Below are positions 6,304 to 15,601 of a DNA stretch of 64,000 nucleotides, piece after piece. This DNA comes from Nitrosomonas oligotropha (lineage in GTDB: Bacteria; Pseudomonadota; Gammaproteobacteria; Burkholderiales; Nitrosomonadaceae): the NCBI RefSeq assembly GCF_900106555.1, contig NZ_FNOE01000016.1, positions 1 to 64,000 on the forward strand. Direction: 5' to 3'. A program made the translations under genes and the position numbers. Under the pieces are notes generated by a model. It saw only the letters and a list, made by a program, of their open reading frames with translations. It was not told the DNA's origin and searched no databases. Every line of letters starts with the position of its first letter. The first letter of the stretch is position 1.

Positions 6304-7326
6304 TCACTCCCCTACTGCTTTTAAATGTGATTCGTGTTGATCTTCCAGGCTGTACCAGTCAGGCATTTGCAATGGTTTCATTTCTACGATCCGGACTTTC
6401 ACGGGAAAGGATTCGACGTTGCGGGGTTCGGTGATATCGATGCCGTAATCACGTAAAACTTTTGCATGACGATAAAAGGTGCCGTTCGGTAAAAGCTGCC
6501 GCAAATCCTGGCCAGCCATCCAGGCGGCTGCATGTATCCTGCTACGTGGCGGAATCGCGTCTAAAATGTCGGGTTCATCGGTTCGATCAACTGCGTTGAA
6601 AATTTCCGTTTGTTCGTGAAAGACTTTGACGAGCTTTTCATCGGTGATATTTTTGATATCAACCATGTCAAGATCGTTTAGCAACCTACGTTTCAATTCA
6701 ATTTCCACTCTGACGACTCCTTGTTCTTTGCACCATTGATAGGCCGGATCATCTTCGGTGCAGCCGTGTTTCAACATTTCTATGTGTTTAATGTAGGCTT
6801 TGAGCATGTGACGGGTGTTTGACCACCAGACTGACTCATCCCCTGCCCGGCCTTTTTTCATGCGGGAAACAGATCGGCTTGCAAGCCATCGAATGAGGGC
6901 TCTGGCTTGAGATTCCGAACCCGTTGCAAAGTTAGCGGTAAGGTCGATACGCGATACTCGCGCGCCTGGTGTGTCGCTTTGGCCAATTGCATGCCCAGTT
7001 TTTCCGGCATGGAAAGCTGGTAGGCTTCGAGATAGCAGAACTCGATTACATTTTTCAAGCGTCCATGTCCATCCTGAGTTGAAAAGGTTGTCTTTGCGAC
7101 AAAACCGGCCCACGTTTCCACTGAGTGATATATGACGACCGTCGGACTTGATAGCAAGCCCTGTTTCGTAGCTTCCAGGAAACCGCGCGGCGCGAACTCT
7201 TTCAAAACGAGCATTCCCCTCTGGGTCATAGTCAACGTTGATTCCGCCTGTGTAGATTGGGAACGGTTCCGCGTTTGTATGTAGTTGAGAAATGGTGATC
7301 CAATCGATAAAGATTTCATTTTCCAT
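6304..7326 (-). CDS. Filamentous phage replication initiator, gpII/gpX (Phage_CRI) type
   Basis: About 340 residues from the ATG at 7326 (MENEIFIDWITISQ); a GTG 10 codons upstream is also possible. The protein contains the signature LSGNVGRFCRKDNLF near residue 70, RVSRIDLTANFA near 128 and VVRVEIELKRRL near 208. These mark the gene II/X initiator family, which nicks the plus-strand origin for rolling-circle replication. A conserved Tyr in the C-terminal half (for example Y190, in KAYIKHIE) may be involved in nicking. It is followed by the coat gene. Confidence 0.85.
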   Translation of the reverse strand: MENEIFIDWITISQLHTNAEPFPIYTGGINVDYDPEGNARFERVRAARFPGSYETGLAIKSDGRHISLSGNVGRFCRKDNLFNSGWTWTLEKCNRVLLSRSLPAFHAGKTGHAIGQSDTPGARVSRIDLTANFATGSESQARALIRWLASRSVSRMKKGRAGDESVWWSNTRHMLKAYIKHIEMLKHGCTEDDPAYQWCKEQGVVRVEIELKRRLLNDLDMVDIKNITDEKLVKVFHEQTEIFNAVDRTDEPDILDAIPPRSRIHAAAWMAGQDLRQLLPNGTFYRHAKVLRDYGIDITEPRNVESFPVKVRIVEMKPLQMPDWYSLEDQHESHLKAVGE

Positions 7327-7368
7327 ACTCGCAAAGACAACTATAAAATTGATCACAGATTGCTAAAA

Positions 7369-7385
7369 ATTCCCAAAATGGGAAT
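7369..7385. promoter_or_regulatory. Inverted repeat ahead of the replication initiator gene
   Basis: ATTCCCA (7369-7375) and TGGGAAT (7379-7385) form a perfect 7-bp palindrome with a 3-nt centre. It lies in the 75-nt gap between the ssDNA-binding protein gene and the replication gene. It could be an operator, or an RNA hairpin for translational control, since gpV-type proteins repress gene II translation in Ff phages. The role here is inferred from position. Confidence 0.45.
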
Positions 7386-7401
7386 GAACGGCGTAGTGTT
7401 A

Positions 7402-7716
7402 CTAGCCGTTGGAAACTGACTTGACCGGAGGAACCGAAGTTGTGCCGGTAACAATTTGTGAAATTTTGCCGCGATAGAGGGTTGGTTCAAGAATCAGATC
7501 GATGGTGCAGGGATATTTGAAGTTGGCGAATTGCTCAAGGCATTTTGGATCGAAAGGCATTTCACCTGGTTCAAAGCCGTAGCCTTTGACGGTCACTTTT
7601 TTATTGCTGAAGTTTTCAATGGGAACCATTGCGAATAGTGTTCCCATATCAAAATCACTACCGGTTTTTTCTGATGTTCCTGCTACGTCTTTTAGTCCCA
7701 GTACGTGTACTTTCAT
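7402..7716 (-). CDS. Phage ssDNA-binding protein (gpV-like)
   Basis: A 104-residue protein starting MKVHVLGLKDVAGTSEKTGS with short beta strands (LFAMVPIENF, KKVTVKGYGF, CTIDLILEPTLYRGKISQIV), as expected for an OB-fold. Size and position directly upstream of the replication initiator match the ssDNA-binding proteins that coat filamentous phage DNA before packaging and switch synthesis from double to single strand. GGAG precedes the ATG. The role is assigned from size, fold pattern and gene order, not a diagnostic motif. Confidence 0.7.
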   Translation of the reverse strand: MKVHVLGLKDVAGTSEKTGSDFDMGTLFAMVPIENFSNKKVTVKGYGFEPGEMPFDPKCLEQFANFKYPCTIDLILEPTLYRGKISQIVTGTTSVPPVKSVSNG

Positions 7717-7748
7717 TTTTTATTACTCCATTGAAAATTAAAGATATA

Positions 7749-7794
7749 GGTTCAGTGTTTCGCTCTTCGTGACCTCATCGCTCAACACTGAACC
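7749..7794. promoter_or_regulatory. 11-bp hairpin between early phage genes
   Basis: GGTTCAGTGTT (7749-7759) pairs perfectly with AACACTGAACC (7784-7794) around a 24-nt loop. It sits between the 58-residue early gene and the ssDNA-binding gene. No T-run follows on either strand. Candidates are an attenuator, an mRNA-processing hairpin or a complementary-strand origin. The sequence alone does not decide. Confidence 0.5.
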
Positions 7795-7821
7795 CTTGCT
7801 ACAGTTGCTCGTTTGCTTCGG

Positions 7822-7998
7822 TTAAAAATAAATCGACGTCAAATAAGACGGGAAAGGAAACGCTTCACGCTCAGTCATTTCCAGATGATCACTATCTGAA
7901 AGGATCGCTTCGGGGTGGTAGTTGCGCCAGCAGTCGCCTAATTCAGGGAATTTGCCGTTATCGGTGGCCTGTAGTATTGCCAAGTGATATGAATTCAT
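7822..7998 (-). CDS. First gene of the phage early operon (58 aa, unknown)
   Basis: The protein starts MNSYHLAILQATDNGKFPEL and contains DCWRNYHPEA. GGGGG lies 5 nt before the ATG, a good ribosome site. It is the first minus-strand ORF after the divergent operator region, so it would be the first gene expressed when the repressor is released. Early small inovirus genes often regulate copy number or superinfection. No family recognised. Confidence 0.55.
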   Translation of the reverse strand: MNSYHLAILQATDNGKFPELGDCWRNYHPEAILSDSDHLEMTEREAFPFPSYLTSIYF

Positions 7999-8055
7999 TA
8001 ATACCCCCGTTTGACTTAAGGAAACTTGAACTATATGATTGGCGAATCGACATAC

Positions 8056-8098
8056 AGCATCAAATATGAAGCTATGTTAGAGCATCAAATATGATGCT
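8056..8098. promoter_or_regulatory. Tandem palindromic operators between divergent repressor and phage operon
   Basis: Two 18-bp sites lie 25 bp apart centre to centre, about 2.5 helical turns. The site at 8081-8098 reads AGCATCA-AATA-TGATGCT, a perfect 7-bp palindrome. The site at 8056-8073 is identical except for one base in its right arm (AAGCT for ATGCT). They lie between the divergent starts at 7998 and 8117, as expected for dimer-binding sites of the adjacent HTH repressor controlling both directions. Confidence 0.75.
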
Positions 8099-8116
8099 GT
8101 CAATAGGAGATAGGCT

Positions 8117-8509
8117 ATGAAAATGAAAAACTACATAGAAGAAGCAGAAAAGAAAGCCGGAATGCAATTAGAATTAGCAAAATTGCTAAATATATCAAGC
8201 AGTAATATAAGATCTATAAAAGCTGGGAAAAGAGGTTTACCAGTAGAGGCTTGCATTATTCTTGCGGATTATATTGGAGCCGATCGACTTGAAGTAATTG
8301 CTGCAAGCAATCTAGTAACAGAAAAAGACGAGGGAAAAAGGAAGATTTTGGAAAGCTGTTTTCAGAAGGTAGCGAGTATTACTGCAGCAGCGGTTATCAG
8401 TTCCATATTGACATTGACACCACAACAGACTGTTAAAGCAGAGAATTTAAATTCTCAATTTACAAAAATACAAATTATTGGCAATAGAATGATATTTTTT
8501 GCAGAATGA
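8117..8509 (+). CDS. Phage repressor with N-terminal HTH (DUF3693-like)
   Basis: A 130-residue protein. Residues 4-60 form a Cro/C1-type HTH (AGMQLELAKLLNISSSNIRS) with the KAGKRGLPVEACIILADYIG segment typical of DUF3693 phage proteins. A hydrophobic stretch near 88-103 (ASITAAAVISSILTL) and a Lys/Asn-rich tail follow; the hydrophobic part could attach it to the membrane. AGGAGA lies about 8 nt before the ATG. It reads away from the phage operon across the tandem operators, so it is the probable lysogeny repressor. Confidence 0.8.
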   Translation: MKMKNYIEEAEKKAGMQLELAKLLNISSSNIRSIKAGKRGLPVEACIILADYIGADRLEVIAASNLVTEKDEGKRKILESCFQKVASITAAAVISSILTLTPQQTVKAENLNSQFTKIQIIGNRMIFFAE

Positions 8510-8665
8510 TTTTGTATCACTATCAGAGCTTTTGACATGTAAAATGAAGAAACAATTTAATCAATCAGGCACTGCATAATTGGTAAGCTTTAAATTCTCG
8601 CTTCAAGTATTTCGAAAGTACAATGTCAATTTCGCTTTTGATCGACACAGGCGATTGCATGATTC

Positions 8666-9421
8666 ATGGTTAATAACTCACTGAAGATTATCACTTATAA
8701 TATTCACAAAGGATTCAGCGCTACCAATTTGCGTTTCATTTTGCATGAAATCAAGTATTCATTACGCCATATCAACGCAGATATAGTTTTTCTGCAGGAA
8801 ATCCATGGTGAACGTGCTATATCGAATAATCGATTTGCTGACTGGCCCAATAACCAGCAATTTGAATTTCTGGCTGATCAAGTCTGGCATCATTATGCTT
8901 ATGGTAAAAATGCTATTTATAAGTCAGGTCATCACGGCAATGCGATTTTGAGTAAATATCCCTTTGTTGAATGGGAAAATATTAATGTTTCGTTATTTAA
9001 GTCAGCCAGCCGGAGTTTGTTACACGGGATTATTCGAATTCCCGGAAATGATCAAAGAATTCATGTCATCTGTGTGCACTTGGGATTATTTGAACAAGAG
9101 AGAGAGCGTCAACTCTCAACACTGGTAAAACGTATTAATTCACATATTTCAGCAAACGAGCCGCTGATTATTGCCGGTGACTTTAATGACTGGCGCGGCC
9201 GTGCCGAGCATTACTTGCATCACGGTTTAGGTGTACAAGAAGCATTTAAAATCACTCATGGTGCTTATGCGCGAACATTCCCTTCTTGGTTGCCCGTGTT
9301 ATCCATGGATCGAATTTATTATCGTGATTTGAATATTGTCAGCTGCAACTACCTTAAAGGGAAACCGTGGCACCATTTATCCGATCATATCCCACTGCTT
9401 GCAGAGTTTCGATTAATTTAA
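8666..9421 (+). CDS. Endonuclease/exonuclease/phosphatase (EEP) family protein
   Basis: The 251-residue protein has the EEP metal-dependent phosphohydrolase motifs in order: TYNIHKG near residue 11, DIVFLQEIHGE near 39, GHHGNAILSKYP near 92, VICVHLGLFEQERERQL near 133, IIAGDFNDWRG near 169 and LSDHIPLLAEF at the end. These supply the Asn, Glu, Asp-x-Asn and Ser-Asp-His residues of the active site. There is no signal peptide, so it is probably cytoplasmic. The family covers nucleases and phosphodiesterases, and the substrate cannot be told. It is convergent with lon. Confidence 0.85.
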   Translation: MVNNSLKIITYNIHKGFSATNLRFILHEIKYSLRHINADIVFLQEIHGERAISNNRFADWPNNQQFEFLADQVWHHYAYGKNAIYKSGHHGNAILSKYPFVEWENINVSLFKSASRSLLHGIIRIPGNDQRIHVICVHLGLFEQERERQLSTLVKRINSHISANEPLIIAGDFNDWRGRAEHYLHHGLGVQEAFKITHGAYARTFPSWLPVLSMDRIYYRDLNIVSCNYLKGKPWHHLSDHIPLLAEFRLI

Positions 9422-9472
9422 GCTCTAAGCTTCCTGATATAAAAGGATAAAATAGTGAGAAAATCTTGTAAC

Positions 9473-11890
9473 TCAGTGTTTAATAACAGATTCTGTGATG
9501 TTCTCTTCGGTATTTGACTGTAAAACGGGCTGTGCAATTGGTGCAGGAAATAGCTCTGGTTTATGCTCCAGCGCGATATCAAGCACTTGATCAATCCATT
9601 TAACGGGATGAATGGTCAGTTGACTTATTATGTTAGCTGGAATTTCGGTCAAATCCTTCACATTCTTTTCCGGAATAATGACAGATTTAATACCCCCGCG
9701 ATGTGCCGCCAATAATTTTTCTTTCAAACCGCCGATGGGTAGCACCTCACCTCTGAGGGTAATTTCTCCGGTCATGGCGACATCAGCTTTAACAGCAATA
9801 TTTGTAAGAACTGATACCATTGCGACACATATGCCAATCCCAGCACTCGGGCCATCCTTGGGTGTTGCTCCCTCAGGAAGATGGATGTGAATATCATTCT
9901 TTTGGTAAAAATCTTCCGTAATTCCTAGCAGCTGGGAACGGCTTCGAACCACCGAAAGTGCTGCCTGAATGGATTCTTGCATTACTTCACCAAGTTGCCC
10001 GGTTGTAATAGTTTTTCCTTTTCCTGCCAGAACCACTGCTTCAATAGTGAGTAATTCACCGCCAACTTCGGTCCATGCCAAGCCAGTTACCTGCCCAACT
10101 TGATTTTTTTCTTCTGCTACGCCATAAGTAAAGCGTCTTACGCCTAAGTATTTGTCAAGATTACGAGAAGTAACGGTAATTTTGTTTTTACCTTTTTTGA
10201 GCAACATTGCTTTCACAGCTTTCCGGCAAATTTTTGAAATTTCCCGTTCCATTGCTCGCACGCCCGCTTCTCTCGTGTAGTAACGCGCAATATCCCGTAA
10301 CGCAGATTCGGAAACAGTCAGTTCATTTTCCTCAAGACCATTATTCTGCATTTGTTTTGTTAATAAATAGCGTGTCGATATATTTAGCTTCTCGTCTTCT
10401 GTATACCCCGATAACTGAATGACCTCCATGCGATCAAGCAGCGCTGGCGGAATATTTAGTGTATTTGCAGTGGCTACAAACATTACATCCGACAAGTCGT
10501 ACTCCACTTCGATATAGTGATCGACAAACGTACTATTTTGTTCAGGATCAAGTACCTCTAGTAGAGCAGACGCTGGATCTCCACGGAAATCCATACCCAT
10601 CTTATCGACTTCATCAAGCAGGAATAATGGATTCTTGACACCTACCTTGCTCATATTGTGCAAGATCTTACCCGGCATAGATCCAATATAGGTTTTTCTG
10701 TGACCCCGAATCTCAGCTTCATCGCGCACACCGCCTAATGACATGCGTACAAATTTTCGGTTTGTGGCATGCGCGATTGATTGCCCTAATGAAGTTTTAC
10801 CAACACCAGGAGGGCCAACCAAGCAAAGAATCGGTGCTTTCAATTTACTGACACGTTGCTGAACCGCAAGATATTCAACGATACGTTCTTTTACTTTTTC
10901 CAAACCATAATGATCTTTTTCCAGTCTTGCTTCTGCTGCTTTGAGATCCTGGTTGATTTTACTTTTCTTTTTCCAAGGTAAAGTTACCAGTGCATCAATA
11001 TAATTACGTACTACTGTCGCTTCTGCAGACATTGGGGACATCAAGCGTAGTTTTTTTAGTTCCGATTCAGCTTTGGCAAGCACTTCTTTCGGCATTTGAG
11101 CAGACTTGATTTTTTTCTCAATTTCATCGATATCTGCACCATCTTCACCCTCACCCAATTCTTTTTGAATAGCTTTTACTTGCTCATTGAGATAGTAGTC
11201 ACGCTGACTTTTTTCCATCTGGCGTTTTACTCTACCGCGAATACGTTTTTCAACTTGTAAAATATCTAATTCAGTTTCTAGTAGCCCTAATAAGTGCTCC
11301 AGGCGTTTAGAAACCTCAAAAATTTCAAGCACTTCCTGTTTCTGCTCAAGTTTTAACGGCAAGTAGGCAGCAATCGTATCAGCAAGGCGGCCGGCATCGT
11401 CAATGCCTCCTAACGAGGTAATGATCTCCGGTGGGATTTTTTTATTGAGTTTTACATATTGATCAAATTGAGTCAAAATGGCGCGGCGCATCGCTTCTAC
11501 TTCTGGATTTTCCGTAGTATCGGATTGAACTTGCACTGCTTTGCCAGAATAATGAGTTTCAGAATCAACTAACTCCTGAATACGAGCCCGATGATTACCT
11601 TCTACTAGAACCTTGACGGTGCCGTCAGGTAATTTCAGCATTTGTAACAAGCTAGCAATACTGCATACATCGTAAAGATCTTCAGGAGCGGGGTCATCCT
11701 TTGACGCTACTTTTTGGGCAACCAGCAGAATATTCTTATTTGACTCCATAGCCAGTTCCAGCGCTTTGATGGATTTCTGTCTACCGACAAATAATGGAAT
11801 AACCATGTGCGGAAAAACAACTACGTCTCGCAAAGGCAGTAACGGTAGTATCAATTGTTCAGAATCTTCAATCAAAGAAGTCATATCCAC
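9473..11890 (-). CDS. lon: ATP-dependent protease La
   Basis: The 805-residue protein has the full Lon layout: N-terminal substrate domain (PLLPLRDVVVFPHMVIPLFV), coiled middle region, AAA+ module with Walker A GPPGVGKTS near residue 355 and Walker B PLFLLDEVDKMG, and C-terminal protease domain with the catalytic Ser in DGPSAGIGI near 680 and Lys in GLKEKLLAAHRGG. It degrades misfolded and regulatory proteins in the cytoplasm. It follows tig-clpP-clpX, with a hairpin at 11977-12027 and its own likely heat-shock promoter in between. Confidence 0.98.
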   Translation of the reverse strand: MDMTSLIEDSEQLILPLLPLRDVVVFPHMVIPLFVGRQKSIKALELAMESNKNILLVAQKVASKDDPAPEDLYDVCSIASLLQMLKLPDGTVKVLVEGNHRARIQELVDSETHYSGKAVQVQSDTTENPEVEAMRRAILTQFDQYVKLNKKIPPEIITSLGGIDDAGRLADTIAAYLPLKLEQKQEVLEIFEVSKRLEHLLGLLETELDILQVEKRIRGRVKRQMEKSQRDYYLNEQVKAIQKELGEGEDGADIDEIEKKIKSAQMPKEVLAKAESELKKLRLMSPMSAEATVVRNYIDALVTLPWKKKSKINQDLKAAEARLEKDHYGLEKVKERIVEYLAVQQRVSKLKAPILCLVGPPGVGKTSLGQSIAHATNRKFVRMSLGGVRDEAEIRGHRKTYIGSMPGKILHNMSKVGVKNPLFLLDEVDKMGMDFRGDPASALLEVLDPEQNSTFVDHYIEVEYDLSDVMFVATANTLNIPPALLDRMEVIQLSGYTEDEKLNISTRYLLTKQMQNNGLEENELTVSESALRDIARYYTREAGVRAMEREISKICRKAVKAMLLKKGKNKITVTSRNLDKYLGVRRFTYGVAEEKNQVGQVTGLAWTEVGGELLTIEAVVLAGKGKTITTGQLGEVMQESIQAALSVVRSRSQLLGITEDFYQKNDIHIHLPEGATPKDGPSAGIGICVAMVSVLTNIAVKADVAMTGEITLRGEVLPIGGLKEKLLAAHRGGIKSVIIPEKNVKDLTEIPANIISQLTIHPVKWIDQVLDIALEHKPELFPAPIAQPVLQSNTEENITESVIKH

Positions 11891-11921
11891 TCATTTAATA
11901 AATTCATAACTGATTAATAAA

Positions 11922-11947
11922 ATATGTGCACAAACCAGAATTACAAG
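11922..11947 (-). promoter_or_regulatory. Candidate sigma-32 promoter of lon
   Basis: On the minus strand CTTGTA (11947-11942) is followed after 12 nt by GCACATAT (11929-11922). This is close to the heat-shock consensus CTTGAA and CCCCATNT, and lies about 30 nt upstream of the lon start. lon is sigma-32 controlled in related bacteria. The match is imperfect, so confidence is moderate. Confidence 0.4.
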
Positions 11948-11976
11948 ATGGATATCAAAAATACCAGCACATGCTA

Positions 11977-12027
11977 GCTATCTGTAAATACTTCATATAA
12001 TGATATGTATAGTTTTCTACAGATAGC
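11977..12027 (-). terminator. Inverted repeat between clpX and lon
   Basis: GCTATCTGTA (11977-11986) and TACAGATAGC (12018-12027) form a perfect 10-bp stem, with a further smaller stem (CATAT/ATATG) inside the loop. It lies just after the clpX stop and before the lon promoter. There is no strong T-run, so it may be a partial terminator or an RNA-processing hairpin. Confidence 0.5.
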
Positions 12028-12049
12028 ACTACCAATCAAGTCTTCTCAA

Positions 12050-13327
12050 TTACTTGGAACGCTTAGCAACTTTCGGTTGATCCGAGTAGATTAAAATTGG
12101 CTTGATATCATCATTGGTCGAGTTATAGTCAATGACTACTTTTGTTACATTCTCGAGCGACGGAAGATCGTACATAATATCCAGTAATATTTCTTCGAGA
12201 ATTGACCGCAAGCCACGCGCACCTGTTTTACGTGTCAAGGCTCTCTTAGCGATAGCTTTAAGTGCTGGCTCCCGGAACTCCAAGTCAACGCCCCCTTCCA
12301 TATTGAACATTTTCCAATATTGTTTAACGAGTGCATTTTTCGGTTCTGTTAAAATTTGAATTAATGCCGCTTCGTTGAGTTCTTCCAGTGTGGCAACGAC
12401 TGGTAAGCGCCCAACAAACTCTGGAATCAAACCAAATTTCACTAAATCTTCAGGCTCTACTTGTTGCAGTACCTTATTCATATCTTTGCGTGAATGGCTT
12501 TTTACATCAACGCCAAAACCAATTCCACCTTTTTCGGTACGTGCCCTGATCACTTTATCGAGGCCGTCAAATGCGCCACCACAAATGAATAGAATATTAG
12601 TCGTATCGACTTGAATAAATTCTTGATTAGGATGCTTCCGTCCACCTTGAGGAGGAACCATCGCAATGGTGCCTTCAATTAATTTCAATAGCGCCTGTTG
12701 CACGCCTTCACCAGAGACATCACGCGTAATTGACGGATTATCTGATTTACGTGAAATTTTATCGATTTCATCAATGTAAACGATGCCACGCTGCGCTTTT
12801 TCGGCATCATAATTACATTTTTGCAGTAATTTCTGGATAATATTTTCTACATCTTCACCTACATAACCTGCTTCGGTCAAAGCTGTAGCATCCGCCATAA
12901 TGAAAGGGACATCCAAGAGCCGTGCTAAGGTTTGTGCCAGTAATGTTTTACCTGAACCTGTCGGACCGACAAGCAGAATGTTGCTTTTTGATAGTTCAAT
13001 ATCATCAGTTTCATCTGATTTTGTTACATTTCTCAATCGCTTATAGTGATTATAAACTGCCACTGAAAGAATTTTCTTCGCGGACTCCTGTCCGATTACA
13101 TATTGATCCAGTATCTGACAGATCTCACGAGGCACCGGCAAGTTCGATTTGACTAACTTGGTTGCCTCATCACCTTGCATTTCTTCGCGAATGATGTCAT
13201 TGCATAAATCAATACATTCATCGCAAATAAAGACCGAAGGGCCTGCAATCAGTTTTCTTACTTCATGCTGACTCTTGCCACAAAAAGAACAATAAAGAAG
13301 TTTCTCGCTACTAGCTTTATCTGGCAT
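12050..13327 (-). CDS. clpX: ClpX, ATP-dependent specificity subunit of Clp protease
   Basis: A 425-residue AAA+ unfoldase that recognises tagged substrates and feeds them to ClpP. The N-terminal zinc-binding domain has the CSFCGKSQ and CDECIDLC cysteine pairs (residues 13-40). Walker A (GPTGSGKT) lies near residue 120, Walker B ([10 protein letters not shown]) near 180, and the C-terminal sensor-2 region includes KTGARGLRS. Length is normal for the family. It follows clpP after a short gap. Confidence 0.98.
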   Translation of the reverse strand: MPDKASSEKLLYCSFCGKSQHEVRKLIAGPSVFICDECIDLCNDIIREEMQGDEATKLVKSNLPVPREICQILDQYVIGQESAKKILSVAVYNHYKRLRNVTKSDETDDIELSKSNILLVGPTGSGKTLLAQTLARLLDVPFIMADATALTEAGYVGEDVENIIQKLLQKCNYDAEKAQRGIVYIDEIDKISRKSDNPSITRDVSGEGVQQALLKLIEGTIAMVPPQGGRKHPNQEFIQVDTTNILFICGGAFDGLDKVIRARTEKGGIGFGVDVKSHSRKDMNKVLQQVEPEDLVKFGLIPEFVGRLPVVATLEELNEAALIQILTEPKNALVKQYWKMFNMEGGVDLEFREPALKAIAKRALTRKTGARGLRSILEEILLDIMYDLPSLENVTKVVIDYNSTNDDIKPILIYSDQPKVAKRSK

Positions 13328-13390
13328 ATTTTTATCCCACCGTAATCGAGTTTAGTAACCGTGTTTAAATAAATTTTGCACAAGCATTCT

Positions 13391-14032
13391 TTAACTTGCG
13401 CTTACATCTCTTTGTGCCAATACTGCATCTACCAATCCATAATTCACAGATTCTGTAGCACTCATAAAATTATCACGATCTGTATCTTTTTCGACATCGG
13501 AGACCGGGCGTCCGGTGTGTTTTGCCATGATCTCATTTAACCGAGCTTTAAGATATAATATCTCACGTGCATGTATCTCGATATCCGAAGCCTGCCCCTG
13601 AAAACCTCCAAGCGGTTGATGAATCATGACGCGTGAGTTCGGTAAACAATAACGCTTACCTTTCGCGCCAGCGGTTAAAAGTAGTGCTCCCATACTTGCT
13701 GCTTGACCAATGCATAAAGTACTGACATCCGGCTTTATATATTGCATTGTGTCATAAATGGCCAAACCGGCGGATACCATTCCGCCCGGAGAGTTAATAT
13801 AAAAATGAATATCTTTCTCTGAGTTTTCAGATTCAAGAAACAAAAATTGTGCAACTACCAGATTTGCACTGGCTTCGGTGACAGGACCCACCAGGAATAC
13901 GACCCTTTCCTTTAATAAGCGCGAGTAAATATCATAAGCACGCTCACCACGTCCGCTGGTTTCTATCACCATGGGAATCAATCCCAGGTTCTTTGGTTCC
14001 AGATCATGCATGTTATCAAAAATTTGCTTCAT
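13391..14032 (-). CDS. clpP: ClpP serine protease subunit
   Basis: A 213-residue protein with the catalytic Ser in [11 protein letters not shown] near residue 115, His in [10 protein letters not shown] near 140, and the Asp of the triad further on (EKDTDRDNF). The [19 protein letters not shown] start of the mature protein is preceded by a short, probably removed propeptide. It forms the tetradecameric chamber that works with ClpX. The start is 1 nt after the tig stop, so translation is probably coupled. Confidence 0.98.
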   Translation of the reverse strand: MKQIFDNMHDLEPKNLGLIPMVIETSGRGERAYDIYSRLLKERVVFLVGPVTEASANLVVAQFLFLESENSEKDIHFYINSPGGMVSAGLAIYDTMQYIKPDVSTLCIGQAASMGALLLTAGAKGKRYCLPNSRVMIHQPLGGFQGQASDIEIHAREILYLKARLNEIMAKHTGRPVSDVEKDTDRDNFMSATESVNYGLVDAVLAQRDVSAS

Positions 14033-14033
14033 T

Positions 14034-15338
14034 TCAGGATATCCCCATCAGCTCGTCGAAAGTTACAGTTTTGTTGATTAATTTTATTTTTCCGAGCGCC
14101 CAATCTACTACATTTTCTTCCAAAGCTAATGATTCAGCTTCTTGCAATCGTTCTGAAGAAGCATAATGCCATTTAACAACTTGTTCTGGATTTTCATAAC
14201 TTTGTGCTGCATCTTCTATAATTCTGCGAACCTGTTCGGGAGTCGCTTTCAGTGCATGCACTTTTACAAGTTCAGCTAGAATCAATCCTAGTTTTACGCG
14301 ATATTCCGCTTTTTCTTTAAAAAGATCTGATGACAGCGATATTTCCTTAGCTTTCATACCACGTGCTTCCAAGTCGCTTTTTGCGTTTTGCAATAATCTT
14401 TCTTTTTCTTGATTAATCAAAATACTTGGTGCATCGATTTGCGTTGTGCTCAATAACGCCTGCATAATTTGTTCTTTCAGTTTTGACCTGGCTCGCTTAG
14501 AAACTTCACGTTCGAGATCTTTTTGTATTCCCTCGCGCAGCTTTTGGAGATCTCCATCGGGGATACCTAACGATTTGGCAAATTCGGTATCGACAGCCGG
14601 CAATACTGGTTCCGCTAATTCATTCAATGTAACTTCAAAAGTAACGGTTTTTCCAGCAATTTCTTTACCATGATAGTCTTCAGGAAAAACTACATCAAAT
14701 GATTTACTGCTGCCGACTTGCATATCAATCAGTGCGGCTTCAAAATCCTTTAGAAATTTTCCATCGCCCAGAATCAAGTACACATCGTTAGACTTACCGC
14801 CTGCAAAATCATTTCCATCGATGGTGCCGTGATAATCTATCTTAACCCGATCACCTTTTTTTGCAGGACGATTGACCGGTTGATATGTCACACGCTGCTT
14901 ACAAATCATATCAAGCGTCTTATCAATATCCGTTTCACCAACTTTCACAGTGGGTTGCTCAATACTTTGATTACTTAAATCACCTAATACGATCTCGGGG
15001 TACACTTCAAATGTTGCGCTTACGGTATAAAGTGCGTCGTTACCATCAGTCGCTTTTGCTTCAAAGCGCGGATAACCGGCCACTTGCAAGTTCTGCTGCT
15101 GAACAGTGTCTTTGAACTCTTTATGGACCGCATCGTTCAATACATCTTGCTGAACCTGCACGCCATACATTTGAGTAATTATTTTCAATGGGACTTTTCC
15201 AGGGCGAAAACCATGCAATTTGGCTGTTCTCGCCAGCCGCTGCAAGCGGTTATCAATTTCACTCTGTAATTTCTCCAGAGAAATTGTGATATCAAAACGA
15301 CGTTCTAGTGCACCGAGGTTTTCTACATTTGATCCCAT
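14034..15338 (-). CDS. tig: Trigger factor, ribosome-bound chaperone and prolyl isomerase
   Basis: A 434-residue protein with the three trigger-factor parts. The N-terminal ribosome-binding domain carries the signature [12 protein letters not shown] near residue 45. The FKBP-type PPIase domain runs near 150-245 ([19 protein letters not shown]). The helical C-terminal chaperone domain follows. It binds nascent chains at the ribosome exit. First gene of the tig-clpP-clpX cluster. Confidence 0.98.
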   Translation of the reverse strand: MGSNVENLGALERRFDITISLEKLQSEIDNRLQRLARTAKLHGFRPGKVPLKIITQMYGVQVQQDVLNDAVHKEFKDTVQQQNLQVAGYPRFEAKATDGNDALYTVSATFEVYPEIVLGDLSNQSIEQPTVKVGETDIDKTLDMICKQRVTYQPVNRPAKKGDRVKIDYHGTIDGNDFAGGKSNDVYLILGDGKFLKDFEAALIDMQVGSSKSFDVVFPEDYHGKEIAGKTVTFEVTLNELAEPVLPAVDTEFAKSLGIPDGDLQKLREGIQKDLEREVSKRARSKLKEQIMQALLSTTQIDAPSILINQEKERLLQNAKSDLEARGMKAKEISLSSDLFKEKAEYRVKLGLILAELVKVHALKATPEQVRRIIEDAAQSYENPEQVVKWHYASSERLQEAESLALEENVVDWALGKIKLINKTVTFDELMGIS

Positions 15339-15443
15339 TCAAGTTCCCGACTGATTAAATATTTTTTAATATATTGCAATAACATCCGGTTATTTCTTGA
15401 TATACCGGACAACCGGATAAAAAGATTGCTGCTAAAGATAATT

Positions 15444-15528
<85 letters not shown>

Positions 15529-15601
15529 AAGTCAATTTATTGTAACGATTATACCTTTTAATCCCGCTGATCGCAGCCAGATCATTCAATTACTGTATTA
15601 A

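Larger units (their letters stand above)
461..8509. mobile_element. Inovirus (filamentous phage) prophage, boundaries approximate
   Basis: The core from 2456 to 8509 carries a nearly complete filamentous phage set in canonical order: early gene, ssDNA-binding protein, gpII initiator, pVIII, small membrane proteins, pIII, pVI, Zot, with a divergent repressor. No integrase gene is present, which fits XerCD-dependent integration. The left end is set at the dif-like site; if instead the element starts near 2300, the HEPN gene is outside it. The right end lies between 8509 and 8665 and was not resolved. A span of about 8 kb is within the filamentous phage range. No secretin (pIV) gene is visible, so export may rely on a host secretin. 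Confidence 0.75.

Noticed and set aside
8566..8596. GCATAA then TTAAAT resembling a second dif-like site (candidate attR)
   Set aside because: The orientation is opposite to the site at 461-488, the second half-site matches poorly, and the spacing is off. Kept only as a remark.
9620..9645. TTATGTTAGCT resembling a XerD half-site
   Set aside because: It lies within the conserved C-terminal coding part of lon and has no XerC half-site partner.
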